Notes: generated by a model not told the origin, from the sequence alone. A stretch of DNA of 53,007 nucleotides from Bacteroidaceae bacterium (GCA_017521285.1 JAFXDG010000074.1:1-53007); one strand, 5' to 3'; shown: positions 33,083-42,290, numbered from the stretch's first letter. Numbers and translations: made by a program.

Positions 33083-33676
33083 TTAATAAATTGTCAATTC
33101 GATGTTTTTCTCTTCGGCCATGCGGCGAAGGTTCAGCAGGGCGTAGCGCATACGGCCGAGGGCGGTGTTGATGCTCACACCTGTGATTTCAGAGATTTCC
33201 TTGAAGGAAAGGTCTTGATAGAAGCGCATATAGACAACCTCGCGCTGGTTGTCGGGCAGAAACTCTACCAGACGGCGCACATCACGAAGCACCTGTTCGT
33301 TCACCAACTTTGTTTCGATGTTGTCGTCGGAGAGTTTGATGTCGTTGAACAAGTCGATTTCGGTTTCGTCGTTGGACACCACATTCTCGTTCTTCTCCTG
33401 ACGGAAAAGGTCGATAATCAAGTTGTGGGCAATGCGGGTAATCCAAGCGGCAAATTTGCCGTTTTCGGTGTAGCGTCCTTGTTGGAGGGTGACGATGGCT
33501 TTCACGAAAGTCTCCTGAAAGATGTCTTCAGCCAGTTCGTCGTTGCGCACAGAGAAATAGATATAGGAATAAACTTTATCCTTATATCTCTCCAACAGAA
33601 TATCAAAAGCCTGATTATTGCCTTTTGAGTACAAAGCGACCAATGCTTCGTCGGTCATCTTCTGCATATTTTCCAT
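33083..33676 (-). CDS. ECF-type RNA polymerase sigma factor
   Basis: A 197-residue sigma-70 family protein. Region 2 is ALYSKGNNQAFDILLERYKDKVYSYIYF followed by DELAEDIFQETFVKAI. The NGKFAAWITRIAHNLIIDLFRQEK segment completes it. An acidic linker (about 108-130) leads to region 4: LPDNQREVVYMRFYQDLSF and EISEITGVSINTALGRMRYALLNL. No anti-sigma gene adjoins it. It has a promoter-like element about 90 bp upstream and a stable hairpin downstream. The regulon is unknown. Confidence 0.93.
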   Translation of the reverse strand: MENMQKMTDEALVALYSKGNNQAFDILLERYKDKVYSYIYFSVRNDELAEDIFQETFVKAIVTLQQGRYTENGKFAAWITRIAHNLIIDLFRQEKNENVVSNDETEIDLFNDIKLSDDNIETKLVNEQVLRDVRRLVEFLPDNQREVVYMRFYQDLSFKEISEITGVSINTALGRMRYALLNLRRMAEEKNIELTIY

Positions 33677-33763
33677 TACTTCTTCTTTTTTTGTTTCTTA
33701 GAGTAATGTCTTTCTTATAGGCAATTCGTTTTTAGGTTCGTAGAATATTGTTCTTATCGGGTG

Positions 33764-33795
33764 CAAATAAACGCATTATTTATGAGTTCCGCAAA
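33764..33795 (-). promoter_or_regulatory. Likely promoter of the ECF sigma gene
   Basis: On the minus strand TTTG (33792-33795), a 20-bp gap, then TTTATTTG (33764-33771), one mismatch to TAnnTTTG. It leaves a leader of about 85 nt. Confidence 0.5.
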
Positions 33796-33818
33796 TTTTT
33801 TAATACTTTTCTTGCCCG

Positions 33819-34796
33819 TTATCGCACACAGAGCCCCTCTGTTACCTTCAATCCGCGCAAAAAGTCGGCTACAGGCATACGTTTCTTGCCTGCCAATTGC
33901 AACGATTTGATGTTCAGATACCCGTCTGCCAAAGCCACGCGCAAGTAGGTTTTCCCATCGGTTGACACGGTGCCGATTTCTTCCCCGTGGGAGAAAAAGT
34001 TTTTCTCCGTCTGGAAAATTTTCAGCACTTGTGAAGTGCCGTCGGCGCTGACCAACTCTGTCCATGCGGCAGGGTAGGGAGAGAGGCCACGCACAAAGTC
34101 ATAGACGGCCTTTACTCCTTTCGTCCAATCGATGCGGCATGTGTCCTTGAATATTTTGGGAGCCGGGCGCAACTCTTCTTCCGAAAGGTTTATCAGCTCC
34201 TCCTGAGGCACAGGTTTCACCGTGCCGGCCAAAATGGCATCCACCGTTTCGGTCACCAAACGTCCGCCCAAGTTCATCAGTTTGTCGTGAATCACTTCCA
34301 CATTGTCCTCGTCGGCGATGGGGATGCGCACCTGTTGGATGACTTCGCCCGTGTCAATCTCATGCTTGAGGAAGAAGGTGGTGATGCCCGTCTCCGTGTC
34401 GCCATTGATGATGGCCCAATTGATGGGCGCAGCTCCGCGATATTGGGGAAGCAGGGAGGCATGGAGGTTGAAGGTGCCCATGGGCGGCATATTCCACACC
34501 ACCTCGGGAAGCATACGGAAAGCCACCACAATCTGCAGGTCGGCCTTCAGCGAACGGAGTTCTTCCACAAATGCCTCGTCCTTCAAGTTCACCGGTTGGA
34601 GCACCCGAAGGCCCTTCTCCACGGCATATTGCTTCACCGGACTTGGTTGGAGCACACTTCCGTGTCGTCCCATCGGCTTGTCGGGCATAGTGATGACGCC
34701 TACTACATTATATCCTCCCTCGACCAATTGACGCAAACTCTCTACGGCAAAGTCGGGGGTTCCCATATATACGATTCTCAAATCTTCTTTCTGCAT
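33819..34796 (-). CDS. fmt: Methionyl-tRNA formyltransferase
   Basis: A 325-residue enzyme that formylates initiator Met-tRNA with 10-formyl-tetrahydrofolate. Catalytic residues N110, H112 and D149 are in place within FNLHASLLPQYRGAAPINWA and KHEIDTGE. The C-terminal OB domain reads GKTYLRVALADGYLNIKSLQLAGKKRM. N-terminal RIVYMGTPDFAV is typical. It lies between the AAA/PD-DEXK gene and the sigma gene. Confidence 0.96.
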   Translation of the reverse strand: MQKEDLRIVYMGTPDFAVESLRQLVEGGYNVVGVITMPDKPMGRHGSVLQPSPVKQYAVEKGLRVLQPVNLKDEAFVEELRSLKADLQIVVAFRMLPEVVWNMPPMGTFNLHASLLPQYRGAAPINWAIINGDTETGITTFFLKHEIDTGEVIQQVRIPIADEDNVEVIHDKLMNLGGRLVTETVDAILAGTVKPVPQEELINLSEEELRPAPKIFKDTCRIDWTKGVKAVYDFVRGLSPYPAAWTELVSADGTSQVLKIFQTEKNFFSHGEEIGTVSTDGKTYLRVALADGYLNIKSLQLAGKKRMPVADFLRGLKVTEGLCVR

Positions 34797-34838
34797 GATT
34801 ATGTTTTTTCTTCTATTACAGGGTTTCTTTTACGCCAT

Positions 34839-36410
34839 TCAACGTCGTATTTCCTCTTCTATTTTCCATTCTCCGATGGAGCGGGTCGCACTGTCGAAAT
34901 TTACACCTATCTTATATATACGGCGTCCGTCTGGTTGATAAGGGATGGTATAACCCTTATTGTTGATTTGCGCAAGCGCCTCTTCGGGTGTACCGTCGAA
35001 TTTGAATTCAAACACATAGATGGCATCATCGAGTTTCACCACGGCATCGGCACGTCCGGTGGCATTCTTTACCTCGGTCTCCACATACTGTCCCATCAGA
35101 CGGAAGAGCAGGTAAAAGATAGTCTGATAGTGCTTCTCCGTCTTGTTTTCCAAATCGTAGGGAATTTCAGCAAAAAAGGAACGGGTGCGCTCCAAGCAGT
35201 TCTCTATGTCACCGCGCATCAAATCCTTGATAAATTCGACAGCATAAAAGGTGTTTTCGCGTGGAAACCGTTGTACATAATTGGGTAAGAGGGCTTCGGT
35301 GAAGCCATAACGCACTTCGCTATTGGGATAAGCCAACGTGTATTGGCGGAAAATGGGGTCATAACTCTTGATGGTGAGATAGCCGCTCTGGTAAAGCACA
35401 GGAATGGGGTCGGAAATGGTGTCCGTGGGAGCATCAAACTGGACATCGGTAGCCGTCATTCCATCTAATTGGCGCACATCGAACTGAGCGGCCTTGAGCA
35501 CATCTATCAGGAAAGTGGGAGTCCCCGTTGAGAACCAGAAATTCTTGTAATCCTTCTGGTTAAAGGCATTTATCAGGCTGAAAGGATTGTAGATATCCTC
35601 GCAATTCTTACTGAAATGATACCCATCATACCACTTTTTCAAGTGGGCGCAAGCCTCTTCGTATGTCTCCCCATTTTGGGCTGCTATCTGTTCTATGCCT
35701 CTGCGCATTTGGGTCAGCATCTCATGTTCGGTAATACCGCAAATGGCGCTGAATTCATCAGTTATACTGATATTTTGCAGATTATTAAGCTCGCTGAAGA
35801 TGCTCAACTGGCTGAATTTGCTGATACCTGTCAGGAAGAGGAAACGCAGGTATTGTCCCGCTCCCTTCAACGGACTGAAGAAACGTCGCAATTCATTACG
35901 CAGCTGTTTCTGTAGGGTACTCTCTGAATTACTGTCGAGCAATGGTGCATCGTATTCGTCTATCAACACCACCACTTGCCGCCCCGTCTGTTCGTATGCA
36001 CGGCGGATAACGCCCTCAAAACGTTCTGCCGGAGTGCCTTCTGGCTCATCCTTTCCATAAATCTTTTCCCAACGGTTCAGATTGATATTGAGCAATCCTG
36101 TCAAATCTTCCAGCCCCAGATACTTCGTCATGCTGAAATCAATGTGTAGCACGGGATAGACCGCCCACTCTGTCTCTAATTGCTCCATGGCCAAACCCGT
36201 AAACAGTTCCTTCTTGCCTTGGAAATAAGCTTCAAGAGTAGAGATAAGCAAACTCTTGCCAAAACGGCGCGGGCGGCTCAGAAAATATATGCTGTCCGAA
36301 TGCACCAACTTGTGGATAAGGGCCGTCTTGTCCACATATAGGCAATCATTATTGCGTAATTGTTCAAAGTTCTGTATCCCTATCGGATAACGAATGTAAT
36401 CAGCATTCAT
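34839..36410 (-). CDS. AAA-ATPase/PD-(D/E)XK family protein (DUF1703-type)
   Basis: A 523-residue protein with the characteristic start YPIGIQNFEQLRNNDCLYVDKTALIHKL, followed by FLSRPRRFGKSLLISTLEAYF (Walker-A-like FGKS). Then VVLIDEYDAPLL (Walker B) and FLFLTGISKFSQLSIFSELNNL (sensor). The C-terminal part ends in a PD-(D/E)XK-like fold, GRADAVVKLDDAIYVFEFKFDGT with D and E-x-K. The family is very common and often multicopy in Bacteroidales, with no settled function. It has its own promoter and sits inside an otherwise housekeeping block, suggesting insertion. Confidence 0.9.
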   Translation of the reverse strand: MNADYIRYPIGIQNFEQLRNNDCLYVDKTALIHKLVHSDSIYFLSRPRRFGKSLLISTLEAYFQGKKELFTGLAMEQLETEWAVYPVLHIDFSMTKYLGLEDLTGLLNINLNRWEKIYGKDEPEGTPAERFEGVIRRAYEQTGRQVVVLIDEYDAPLLDSNSESTLQKQLRNELRRFFSPLKGAGQYLRFLFLTGISKFSQLSIFSELNNLQNISITDEFSAICGITEHEMLTQMRRGIEQIAAQNGETYEEACAHLKKWYDGYHFSKNCEDIYNPFSLINAFNQKDYKNFWFSTGTPTFLIDVLKAAQFDVRQLDGMTATDVQFDAPTDTISDPIPVLYQSGYLTIKSYDPIFRQYTLAYPNSEVRYGFTEALLPNYVQRFPRENTFYAVEFIKDLMRGDIENCLERTRSFFAEIPYDLENKTEKHYQTIFYLLFRLMGQYVETEVKNATGRADAVVKLDDAIYVFEFKFDGTPEEALAQINNKGYTIPYQPDGRRIYKIGVNFDSATRSIGEWKIEEEIRR

Positions 36411-36445
36411 GGCTCAATGAATTCCGTTGGTTTGTAAAAACGGAA

Positions 36446-36453
36446 CAAAGGTA
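36446..36453 (-). promoter_or_regulatory. Bacteroidetes -7 box for the AAA/PD-DEXK gene
   Basis: The reverse strand reads TACCTTTG (full match), 36 bp upstream of the ATG at 36410. Confidence 0.65.
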
Positions 36454-36503
36454 ACTGTTTTTTTTCAGTAAACCACTAAAATGAATGGAAATATCCATGT
36501 TTA

Positions 36504-38315
36504 TTACTCCTCCGAAAAGTCCACCAACATCTGGCGATACGAGGCAAAGACTTTTGACTTGGAGACGAAGCCGAGGTATCTGCCGTCGGCATCATCTACG
36601 GGGAGATTCCAGGCACCGGTGTCGTCGAACTTGCGGATGACCACCTCCATGGAGTCGTTCACACTCAAGCGGCAGGGGGCCTCAATCATCAGTTTGTCAA
36701 CGGTGAAACGGCGGTATAGCTCCTGACGGAACATGATGTGGCGTATGTCGTCCATCTGTACGATGCCCAACAGGCGTCCTCCGTTATCGACTACGGGGAA
36801 GAGGTTTCGTTTGGCGCGGGAAATGACCCCTACCAGTTTTCCTAACTCCATTTCAGGGCTGACGGTTTCGAAGTTCTTCTCCACCACACTCTCTACCTTC
36901 ATCAGGGTGAGCACGGCCTTATCCTTGTCGTGGGTGAGTAACTCGCCCTTCTTGGCCAGACGGGTAGAGTAGATACTATGAGGCTCGAACACGACGATGG
37001 TCAGATAAGCCGATACGGAGGTAATCATCAGCGGAAGGAAAAGGTCGAATCCACCTGTCAGCTCCGCTATCAGGAATATGCCCATCAAGGGAGCGTGCAT
37101 GACTCCCGACATCAAACCGGCCATACCAAGGAGGGCAAAGTTCTTTTCGGTCACTTCAATGCCTCCCAAAGTGAGCAAGTTGCTGATGCGTGCCCATACA
37201 AATCCGGTGATGCATCCGAGGAAAAGGCTGGGGGCAAAGATTCCTCCGCATCCGCCGCCACCATTGGTGGCACTGCTGGCGAACACCTTGAAGAGTACTA
37301 TTAATATAAGGTATAGGAGCAATACGTTGCCGAAACCATAGAAAAGTGAATTGTTCATCAGTGTGTCCCACTCGGCAGGAGTCGTGCCGTTGAGCAACAA
37401 TGTGATGGTGTTGTATCCTTCGCCGTACAGGGGTGGGAAAAGGAAGATGAGAATGCTCAGCATCAAGCCGCCTATCAGCAATTTTATGTAGGGCTGTTGG
37501 GCAAAGCGGCGAAACATATTTTCGCACCTGTTCATCATGCGGGTGAAGTAGAGTGACACCAATCCACAGAGGATGCCCAAGAGAATGACGTGGGGGATGC
37601 GCTCCATTTCGAAGGGTGAATCCATGTTGAATTCGAACATCGCTTCTGTGCCCGTAAAGATGTAAGACACGGTGGTAGCCGTGATGCACGACACCATCAG
37701 GGGAAGAAGGGACGACATGGTGAGGTCAATCATCAGCACCTCAATGGTGAATACCAATCCGGCAATGGGGGCTTTGAAAATGCCGGCAATGGCTCCAGCG
37801 GCACCACACCCCACGAGCAACATCAATTTCCGCCGTTCGATATGGAAGAATTGGCCTAAATTGGAGCCTATGGCCGATCCGGTCAACACGATAGGTGCCT
37901 CGGCTCCTACCGAACCTCCGAAGCCGATGGTCAGCGCACTGGCTACGACGGACGAATACATGTTGTGCCCTTTGATGCGTGCCTTCTTTTGCGAAATGGC
38001 GTAGAGGATTTTGGTCACACCATGGCTGATGTCGTCCCTCACCACATAGCGGATAAAGAGCATGGTGAGGAAGATACCCACAGCGGGATATATCAGGTAA
38101 AGCCAGTTGGCGCTCGTCGCATCGAAATGTTCGGTCAGGAAGTTCTGTATCAAGTGAATCATTCCCTTCAACAAAAGGGCGGCTGCTGCCGTACAGATAC
38201 CTACCAAGAAACTGAGAATCAGGATGAACTGTCTCTCGCTGATATGCTCCTGACGCCATTGGAGGAAGCGTTGCATTACCGAAGGATTGTGGTGGCTGTT
38301 ATGTTGCTTTTTCAT
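36504..38315 (-). CDS. clcA: ClC-type chloride channel/antiporter with CBS domains
   Basis: A 603-residue protein. The ClC part (about 1-450) shows GFGGSVGAEAPIVLTGSAIGS, where the Glu of the gating motif is kept, and GGGCGGIFAPSLFLGCITG. The cytoplasmic end carries a CBS pair (about 475-600: VVEKNFETVSPEMELGKLVGVISRAKRNLFPVVDNGGRLLG and VNDSMEVVIRKFDDTGAWNLPVDDADGRYLGFV). It probably exchanges chloride for protons under CBS control. The start overlaps the stop of the Sua5 gene by 4 bp. Confidence 0.93.
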   Translation of the reverse strand: MKKQHNSHHNPSVMQRFLQWRQEHISERQFILILSFLVGICTAAAALLLKGMIHLIQNFLTEHFDATSANWLYLIYPAVGIFLTMLFIRYVVRDDISHGVTKILYAISQKKARIKGHNMYSSVVASALTIGFGGSVGAEAPIVLTGSAIGSNLGQFFHIERRKLMLLVGCGAAGAIAGIFKAPIAGLVFTIEVLMIDLTMSSLLPLMVSCITATTVSYIFTGTEAMFEFNMDSPFEMERIPHVILLGILCGLVSLYFTRMMNRCENMFRRFAQQPYIKLLIGGLMLSILIFLFPPLYGEGYNTITLLLNGTTPAEWDTLMNNSLFYGFGNVLLLYLILIVLFKVFASSATNGGGGCGGIFAPSLFLGCITGFVWARISNLLTLGGIEVTEKNFALLGMAGLMSGVMHAPLMGIFLIAELTGGFDLFLPLMITSVSAYLTIVVFEPHSIYSTRLAKKGELLTHDKDKAVLTLMKVESVVEKNFETVSPEMELGKLVGVISRAKRNLFPVVDNGGRLLGIVQMDDIRHIMFRQELYRRFTVDKLMIEAPCRLSVNDSMEVVIRKFDDTGAWNLPVDDADGRYLGFVSKSKVFASYRQMLVDFSEE

Positions 38316-38875
38316 TCCCTTATCACTTTCACTTGTCCGCCGACTCCTAACTTGATGATACTGGAGGCTTTGCCCGCCCCTTTCTCTTTCTGACGATAGC
38401 CAACGATGTAGTCCACCGCTTGTTTGATGTCGTCAGATATTTCTTCAAAATTCCTGGGCGACGGTTCGCCACTGATGTTGGCCGAGGTTGAGACGATAGC
38501 CTTGCGGAAGCGGAAACAGAGCTGGCGCGAAAACTCCTCGTCGGTCACACGGATGCCCACGCTTCCGTCGTCGGCAATCAGGTTTTCGGCCAAATTGCGT
38601 GCTCCGTCGTAGATGATGGTCAACGGCTTTGTGGTCAGCTCTACCAGGTCCCAGGCCATAGGGGGGACATCCTTCACGTAGAAATTGAGTTTGGCCGGAG
38701 AGTCGATGAGCACCAGCATGGCTTTACTGTCCACGCGTTGCTTTATTTCATATACCCGCTTTACGGCTTCGGGGTTGGTGGCATCGCATCCTATTCCCCA
38801 AATGGTGTCGGTGGGATAGAGTATCACACCACCTTTGTATAGCACATCCAGTGCCTGTCTGATATCTTCGTTCAT
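38312..38875 (-). CDS. L-threonylcarbamoyladenylate synthase (Sua5/YciO/YrdC)
   Basis: A 187-residue YrdC-domain protein for the first step of t6A synthesis at position 37 of ANN-decoding tRNAs. The motifs are GGVILYPTDTIWGIGCDATN, KQRVDSKAMLVLI, VGIRVTDEEFSRQLC and IVSTSANISGEPSPRNFEEI. It is a single-domain form without the Sua5 C-terminal domain. First gene of the minus-strand block; the spacer upstream is a repeat tract. Confidence 0.93.
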   Translation of the reverse strand: MNEDIRQALDVLYKGGVILYPTDTIWGIGCDATNPEAVKRVYEIKQRVDSKAMLVLIDSPAKLNFYVKDVPPMAWDLVELTTKPLTIIYDGARNLAENLIADDGSVGIRVTDEEFSRQLCFRFRKAIVSTSANISGEPSPRNFEEISDDIKQAVDYIVGYRQKEKGAGKASSIIKLGVGGQVKVIRE

Positions 38876-38884
38876 AGTCTCTCT

Positions 38885-39048
38885 TTAATGTGCTAATCTG
38901 TAAATGTGCTAATGTGCCAATGACCATGCGGCACTATTTTATCACATTGTCACATTGTTACATTGGCATATTATCATATTTGCACATTAGCACATTAGCA
39001 CATTAGCATATTAGCATATTAGCATATTAGCATATTGTCATATTGTCA
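38885..39048. repeat. AT-rich tract of attagcac/attagcat words
   Basis: Words of 9-10 bp (cacattagc, catattagc, catattgtc) are tandemly repeated through 38940-39048. The inverse word (atgtgctaat) is at 38888-38918, so the two ends can fold into a long imperfect hairpin. It fills the whole spacer between the BNR-4 gene and the Sua5 gene. Confidence 0.85.
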
Positions 39049-39050
39049 CA

Positions 39051-40355
39051 TTACTCTACCGTCAACACAAATACCGGTCTTGCATCTACGGCTACACTCT
39101 GTTCTCCGTCACCCTGATAGGCACATTGTACGTAAATGTCCAATTGATGGCGGTTTTTCCACAATTCGGTGTCGTGGCTCGGTTCCCATGCTTCGACACT
39201 GAAATTGGTCAAATCCTTCATTTGCCATGGCTTGTTGCCCAAGTCGGTGGTGTAAGCCATTGATACACGGCTGCCACGCTCTACATCGCGATAGATATAG
39301 TAAGCCTCCTTGCGGCCTTCCACTTCGCGGATGGCCAATCGGGGACGGGCAATAGGAATACACTTGGTTCCTCCACCGCTGAGGCTGAAGGGGGTCTTGC
39401 GCTGGCTCACTTGCTCTTGTTTCCAGGTGTTTCCATCGTGCCATACCAGACGGTATTGGGGTACTTGGCTATTGGCGCTCCGCCAATAGATGGCTATGTA
39501 GGGACGGCCTTCGGCATCAGCCGTCATGCTTGTCTGGTTTATCAATTCGCTTCGTTGGGGAATCTGACAAGCAATCTCGGCATTGGCCATGGTGATAGGC
39601 AAACTGTAGGCCTCGCCGGTAGATTTCTGCCATGTGCGTCCTCCGTCGGTTGAACGGGCATAGCAAAGGTCGTGGTTGGTTGCCACGTCAGGTGTCTCGC
39701 GCCATACCCAGCTGACGTGTATTGTGCCCTTGGCATCCACATAAAGCTGCCAATAGGCATTGCGCTTGCGCTCGCCATCAATCAATACGTCTTGTACGCG
39801 GCTCCACTTCTGAGTGCTCACATCGTAACGGTTCATTACCAGATTGCCCCGGCCTGATCCTCCCGAACGGTAAGCGAAGAGCAGATTGCCCCCTTCCAAG
39901 TTGTAAAACTCGGGGTAGGTCACATCGCGTTCATCAACTCCCGTCATGGGTTGCAGGTCGCCCAACTGAAGCGAACCTGGTGCCACCGAACGGCAATAGC
40001 GCAACGGATTGTTGTGATGGTCGAAGGAAACGTGCAGGTATCCTTTTCCGTCCACTCCGATACTGATGACGTTGTGCGCATCCTGGCAATTTCCTTTGTA
40101 TTGGGTACGCTCGACCGTCCAATTGTCTGTTCCGACGGGGCGTTTGCCCAATGTGAGGAAACCTTCGGCATCGTAGTAGGCAATGTATTGCGTGTCTCCG
40201 TGTGTGGTCAATGAATTGTTTCTGAATACGGTGGTGTTCACTGAATTACGGCTCCATCCGAATCCGACAGGACTCAACTTTTGTGCGTAAATCGTTTGGC
40301 TTGTCCAAGTGAGGAAAGCTGTCAATAAACAAAGTTTGGCTATTGTTCTTTTCAT
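39051..40355 (-). CDS. BNR-4 repeat exported protein
   Basis: A 434-residue protein with a signal peptide (MKRTIAKLCLLTAFLTWTSQTIYAQ). The body is a beta-propeller of BNR-4 type: GDTQYIAYYDAEGFLTLGKRP, NCQDAHNVISIGVDGKGYLHVSFDHHNNPL, EGGNLLFAYRSGGSGRGNLVMNRYD, ARSTDGGRTW and ADAEGRPYIAIYWRS. Related propellers occur in polysaccharide lyases and sialidase-like proteins. The conserved His pairs would suit a lyase or glycan-binding role, but I cannot assign a substrate. Monocistronic with a full-consensus promoter. Confidence 0.85.
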   Translation of the reverse strand: MKRTIAKLCLLTAFLTWTSQTIYAQKLSPVGFGWSRNSVNTTVFRNNSLTTHGDTQYIAYYDAEGFLTLGKRPVGTDNWTVERTQYKGNCQDAHNVISIGVDGKGYLHVSFDHHNNPLRYCRSVAPGSLQLGDLQPMTGVDERDVTYPEFYNLEGGNLLFAYRSGGSGRGNLVMNRYDVSTQKWSRVQDVLIDGERKRNAYWQLYVDAKGTIHVSWVWRETPDVATNHDLCYARSTDGGRTWQKSTGEAYSLPITMANAEIACQIPQRSELINQTSMTADAEGRPYIAIYWRSANSQVPQYRLVWHDGNTWKQEQVSQRKTPFSLSGGGTKCIPIARPRLAIREVEGRKEAYYIYRDVERGSRVSMAYTTDLGNKPWQMKDLTNFSVEAWEPSHDTELWKNRHQLDIYVQCAYQGDGEQSVAVDARPVFVLTVE

Positions 40356-40386
40356 AACATGTCGTTATAAATGGTTAAGTTGCGGA

Positions 40387-40417
40387 CAAAAGTACTAAAA
40401 ATGTTGTATAGAACAAA
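40387..40417 (-). promoter_or_regulatory. Promoter of the BNR-4 gene
   Basis: On the minus strand TTTG (40414-40417), a 19-bp gap, then TACTTTTG (40387-40394). A full consensus match, 32 bp before the ATG. Confidence 0.78.
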
Positions 40418-40428
40418 GCATCAGCCCC

Positions 40429-40971
40429 TTATTTTGTCCGGCCATATACATTCTGATGAATGGTCTGGCAGATGAGTTCGTAATCGTGTTCAAAGGAAAG
40501 CACTGGAGTTACCATTAGATAGAGGGGTAACCATTCGTCGGACTCCCGATAAGGCGGTTGCAGATAATCGCATCTCCAAAGAGCGAGGCCGCAATGTTCA
40601 TAGAAGTTGATGCGTCGGCGGCTTGCCTCGTCGGTGGGATGCTCCACTTCCAACACCACAGGCTTTGTGTGTGAGCCAAGAAATGTGCCTAATACATCTT
40701 TCCCATACCCTTTGCCGCGCAATGCTTCATCAATAGCCAGGTGCTCTATATATAAAAAGGTATCGAAATCCCAATAAGTGAGTACCCCTACAGGACTTTT
40801 ATCGTCTGATACCAACAGACAATGAAACTGCTCTTCGTTGTCCGCATTCCACCGCTGCCTGTCATCATCGCGCCGCTCGTTCTCAGGAAATGCAGTGTGC
40901 AACAGTGCTTCCACAAATCCGTAGTGCTCATGCTCGCTCCCAATCTCTTGTAACTTCACCATATTCTTCAT
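40429..40971 (-). CDS. GNAT-family N-acetyltransferase
   Basis: A 180-residue acetyltransferase. The acetyl-CoA site is LYIEHLAIDEALRGKGYGKDVL (R/Q-x-x-G-x-G/A type), then VVLEVEHPTDEASRRRINFYEHCGL. The substrate is unknown. Starts at 40971 or 40962 (MVKLQEIG) are equally possible; both lie at the edge of a ttcactc repeat tract. The BNR-4 promoter lies beyond its stop. Confidence 0.88.
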   Translation of the reverse strand: MKNMVKLQEIGSEHEHYGFVEALLHTAFPENERRDDDRQRWNADNEEQFHCLLVSDDKSPVGVLTYWDFDTFLYIEHLAIDEALRGKGYGKDVLGTFLGSHTKPVVLEVEHPTDEASRRRINFYEHCGLALWRCDYLQPPYRESDEWLPLYLMVTPVLSFEHDYELICQTIHQNVYGRTK

Positions 40972-41017
40972 TCTTCACTCTTCACTCTTCATTCTTCACT
41001 CATCACTCTTCACTCTC
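40966..41017. repeat. ttcactc-word repeat between GNAT and MscS genes
   Basis: Words ttcactc/ttcattc/atcactc are repeated about seven times. The tract covers the 3' end of the MscS-type gene (its last residues VKSDE and stop at 40996) and reaches the start of the GNAT gene. A similar tract is at 48939-48963. Confidence 0.75.
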
Positions 41018-42195
41018 AACTCCCTCACATCTTCCCCCATCGGACTTTGGAATACATGGAGACCGTACTGGGGTACTGAGGCCATCACATAATCAAACAC
41101 ATCGGCTTGCAACGTCTCGTATGCAACCCATTGTTTGTCGGCCGAGAAGAAATAGAGTTCCAATGGCATACCTTGTGGAGTGGGCTGCAGTTGGCGCACC
41201 ATTACCATCAGGTCCTGATTCACGCGCGGATTCTCCTTCAAGTATTTCATCAACGCGCGGCGGAGCATGGTGATGTTGGTCAGTTCCTCTTGGCGGTCTT
41301 CGGGGAATATCAGACCTCGCTCTTCATATTTCTTCATCTCTTCGGGGGTGCAGAAGCGTACGCTCGTCATGTCGATGTTGATGGAGCGTTTGATGCGCCG
41401 GCCGCCACTCTCGAACATGCCCCGCCAGTTCTGGAATGAGTCACTCACCAGCGTGTATGGTGGTACGGTCACGGTCGTGTTGTCCCAGTTGCGCACCTTT
41501 ACGGTCGTAAGGTTCACTTCGAACACCACACCGTCGGCACCGTATTTGGGCATCGTTATCCAGTCGCCCGGGCGCAGCATATCGTTGGCCGACAGTTGTA
41601 CACCGGCCACCAGGCCCACGATGGTGTCTTTGAATACGAGCATCAGCACCGTAGCCGCAGCTCCCAGTCCGACAAACAGGTCAATGGGCGATTTCTCAAG
41701 CAGTATGCTGAATATCAGTATGAGCCCTACGCATACGGCCAGCACCTTTATCATCTGGAATACCCCCTTCAATGGGCGGTTCTTGGTCTTCTCCCGCTCG
41801 TTGCTCAAGGCATAGAGCGAGTTGGAGAAACTGAAGACCAACCTCAATGTGGTGGCAATGATGTATATTTCGCAAAGCTTTATCAGGAACGATTGCAGCA
41901 GCGGAGTGGTGGTGAACACGAATGGCATCAGCAGATTGGCCACAAAGGCAGGGATGATGTGACACATGTCGTCCAGCACACGGTCGCTCAGCAAATGGTC
42001 GTCCCAAGTGACGTTGGTCCGTTTGACTACAGCCTTGATGGAGGGGACAATCAATCGGCGGCATACAAGGTCGGCCAGCCATGCCAGCGCAATGACGAAG
42101 GCAATGCCTGCAATCTGTTCGGTCAGAGTGATGCTTCCTTGGTTCATCCCCATGCTGGAGAGCCATTGTGCGAAGCTTTCTTTTATTGAATCCAT
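40996..42195 (-). CDS. MscS-family mechanosensitive channel (YbdG-like)
   Basis: A 399-residue protein from the ATG at 42195 (MDSIKESFAQ). Several N-terminal membrane helices are followed by the pore helix and beta domain of MscS: IDLFVGLGAAATVLMLVFKDTIVGLVAGVQLSANDMLRPGDWI, then FEVNLTTVKVRNWDNTTVTVPPYTLVSDSFQNW. The insertion RRIKRSINIDMTSVRF resembles the YbdG subgroup, which gives small-conductance, osmotic-stress-linked channels. The C-terminal residues are encoded within the ttcactc repeat. Confidence 0.9.
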   Translation of the reverse strand: MDSIKESFAQWLSSMGMNQGSITLTEQIAGIAFVIALAWLADLVCRRLIVPSIKAVVKRTNVTWDDHLLSDRVLDDMCHIIPAFVANLLMPFVFTTTPLLQSFLIKLCEIYIIATTLRLVFSFSNSLYALSNEREKTKNRPLKGVFQMIKVLAVCVGLILIFSILLEKSPIDLFVGLGAAATVLMLVFKDTIVGLVAGVQLSANDMLRPGDWITMPKYGADGVVFEVNLTTVKVRNWDNTTVTVPPYTLVSDSFQNWRGMFESGGRRIKRSINIDMTSVRFCTPEEMKKYEERGLIFPEDRQEELTNITMLRRALMKYLKENPRVNQDLMVMVRQLQPTPQGMPLELYFFSADKQWVAYETLQADVFDYVMASVPQYGLHVFQSPMGEDVRELRVKSDE

Positions 42196-42219
42196 GTCTT
42201 TATGTGTTGTAATTGATGG

Positions 42220-42227
42220 CAAAATTA
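42220..42227 (-). promoter_or_regulatory. Bacteroidetes -7 box for the MscS-type gene
   Basis: The reverse strand reads TAATTTTG (full match), 25 bp upstream of the ATG at 42195. Confidence 0.6.
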
Positions 42228-42290
42228 GAATAAAATATGCAAGTATGAAGAATGTTGGGGCAGGAATTTCGCAGATTCTTGTTTATTTCT

